Assembly (NCBI GenBank): GCA_031284845.1
Contig: JAITXH010000014.1
Span: 1-6,750, forward strand
Direction of reading: 5' to 3'
Source of the DNA: Puniceicoccales bacterium
GTDB taxonomy: Bacteria; Verrucomicrobiota; Verrucomicrobiia; Opitutales; UBA953
DNA: 6,750 bases
The notes under the pieces are model-generated. The model was not told the DNA's origin. It saw only the letters and a list, made by a program, of their open reading frames with translations, and ran no database searches. Position numbers and translations under genes: made by a program. Shown here one piece after another: positions 6,269 to 6,750 of the stretch. Position 1 is the stretch's first letter; the number at the start of each line of letters is the position of its first letter.

Positions 6269-6750
6269 CATGAAACAGGCGTGCCGGAATCCTTCCGCCT
6301 TTTCGCCAACAGAAAACTCAGTTCCGGATAGCGCAGTATCCAAAGTATAAAGAAATACACCGCCGTGCCTATTCCGATTACCGCTGCCAGCTTCAATGCA
6401 TCAACCGCGAGATTGGCTGCACCGTCCACCGGATGCCACAGGTCGCAGAAGCGCCACGCAACGTGGACACAGCCCCCCATCACCACTGCGGCAGCGAGAC
6501 ATTGCACAAGCGGCTTCCAAAACGATTCGGCACAAAAGGCACTGTTTTTCCCGCGCAAAATTTTCCACAAAACCACGTATTGAAATACGGCAGCCACGAG
6601 GTTTGCCGCCGCAAGACCGGGAGCCTTGAAGAGCCAGCCCAACACGGGAGATAGCACAATGTTAACCAAAAACACCCAAAGCGCCATTTTTGCCGGAGTG
6701 CGTGTATCGTTCAGCGAATTAAACCCGCGCCCGACAAGCGCAATGATGCC
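6268..6750 (-). CDS. murJ: Lipid II flippase MurJ, C-terminal part (partial)
   Basis: The last 160 residues of a MurJ/MviN-type flippase, which moves lipid II across the inner membrane for peptidoglycan synthesis. The start lies beyond the right edge; the frame is open to the last base. The recognisable family block is GRGFNSLNDTRTPAK at the window's edge: after a helix the chain reads (Y/F)-(A/S)-L-x-D-T-(R/K)-T-P-x-(R/K) in most members. It is followed by hydrophobic helices at about 22-45 (FLVNIVLSPVLGWLF), 46-63 (AAANLVAAVFQYVVLWKIL), 78-97 and 112-138, then a short basic tail ending SGTPVS. The GLAAANLVAA stretch matches the small-residue helix seen after the NIVLS segment in the family. 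It is convergent with the alkaline phosphatase, 49 bases apart. A related polysaccharide flippase of the MOP superfamily is a less likely alternative. Confidence 0.88.
   Translation of the reverse strand, partial: GIIALVGRGFNSLNDTRTPAKMALWVFLVNIVLSPVLGWLFKAPGLAAANLVAAVFQYVVLWKILRGKNSAFCAESFWKPLVQCLAAAVVMGGCVHVAWRFCDLWHPVDGAANLAVDALKLAAVIGIGTAVYFFILWILRYPELSFLLAKRRKDSGTPVS

Overview
The window looks like a chromosomal segment from a member of the Planctomycetota-Verrucomicrobiota-Chlamydiota superphylum, most likely Verrucomicrobiota. The basis is the combination of a Tat-exported Gfo/Idh/MocA oxidoreductase with a DUF1080 protein and a HEAT-type repeat protein, plus an IHF/HU-type protein whose sequence resembles those of Opitutus-like bacteria as I remember them. 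This is an assignment by gene style, not by a marker gene. No start codon in the window has a convincing Shine-Dalgarno sequence.

Left part (1-1918), housekeeping. The 5' end of pyrG (CTP synthase) runs off the left edge on the minus strand. Upstream of it, on the same strand, is an IHF/HU-family DNA-binding protein gene. A GC-rich hairpin terminator separates the two. Divergent from the IHF/HU gene is a small DUF456 membrane protein on the plus strand. A tRNA-Lys(CUU) on the minus strand follows, with a strong 12-bp hairpin terminator.

Middle part (2004-4692), a tight three-gene minus-strand operon in the order DUF1080 protein, HEAT-like repeat protein, Gfo/Idh/MocA oxidoreductase. Gaps are 24 nt and 1 nt. 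The two outer genes encode exported proteins (Sec or lipoprotein signal, and Tat signal). DUF1080 is now called the 3-keto-disaccharide hydrolase family, and Gfo/Idh/MocA enzymes can oxidise sugars at C3. The operon is therefore a plausible small pathway for periplasmic cleavage of glycosides through 3-keto intermediates. This is the most interesting item in the window, but it is inference.

Right part (4809-6750). A Tat-exported alkaline phosphatase with an intact set of metal and nucleophile residues lies head-to-head with the operon on the plus strand. It ends at a hairpin terminator and converges on the C-terminal part of murJ (lipid II flippase), which runs off the right edge on the minus strand.

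No intergenic stretch exceeds 300 bases. I found no CRISPR array, insertion sequence, phage gene or clearly unprecedented system.
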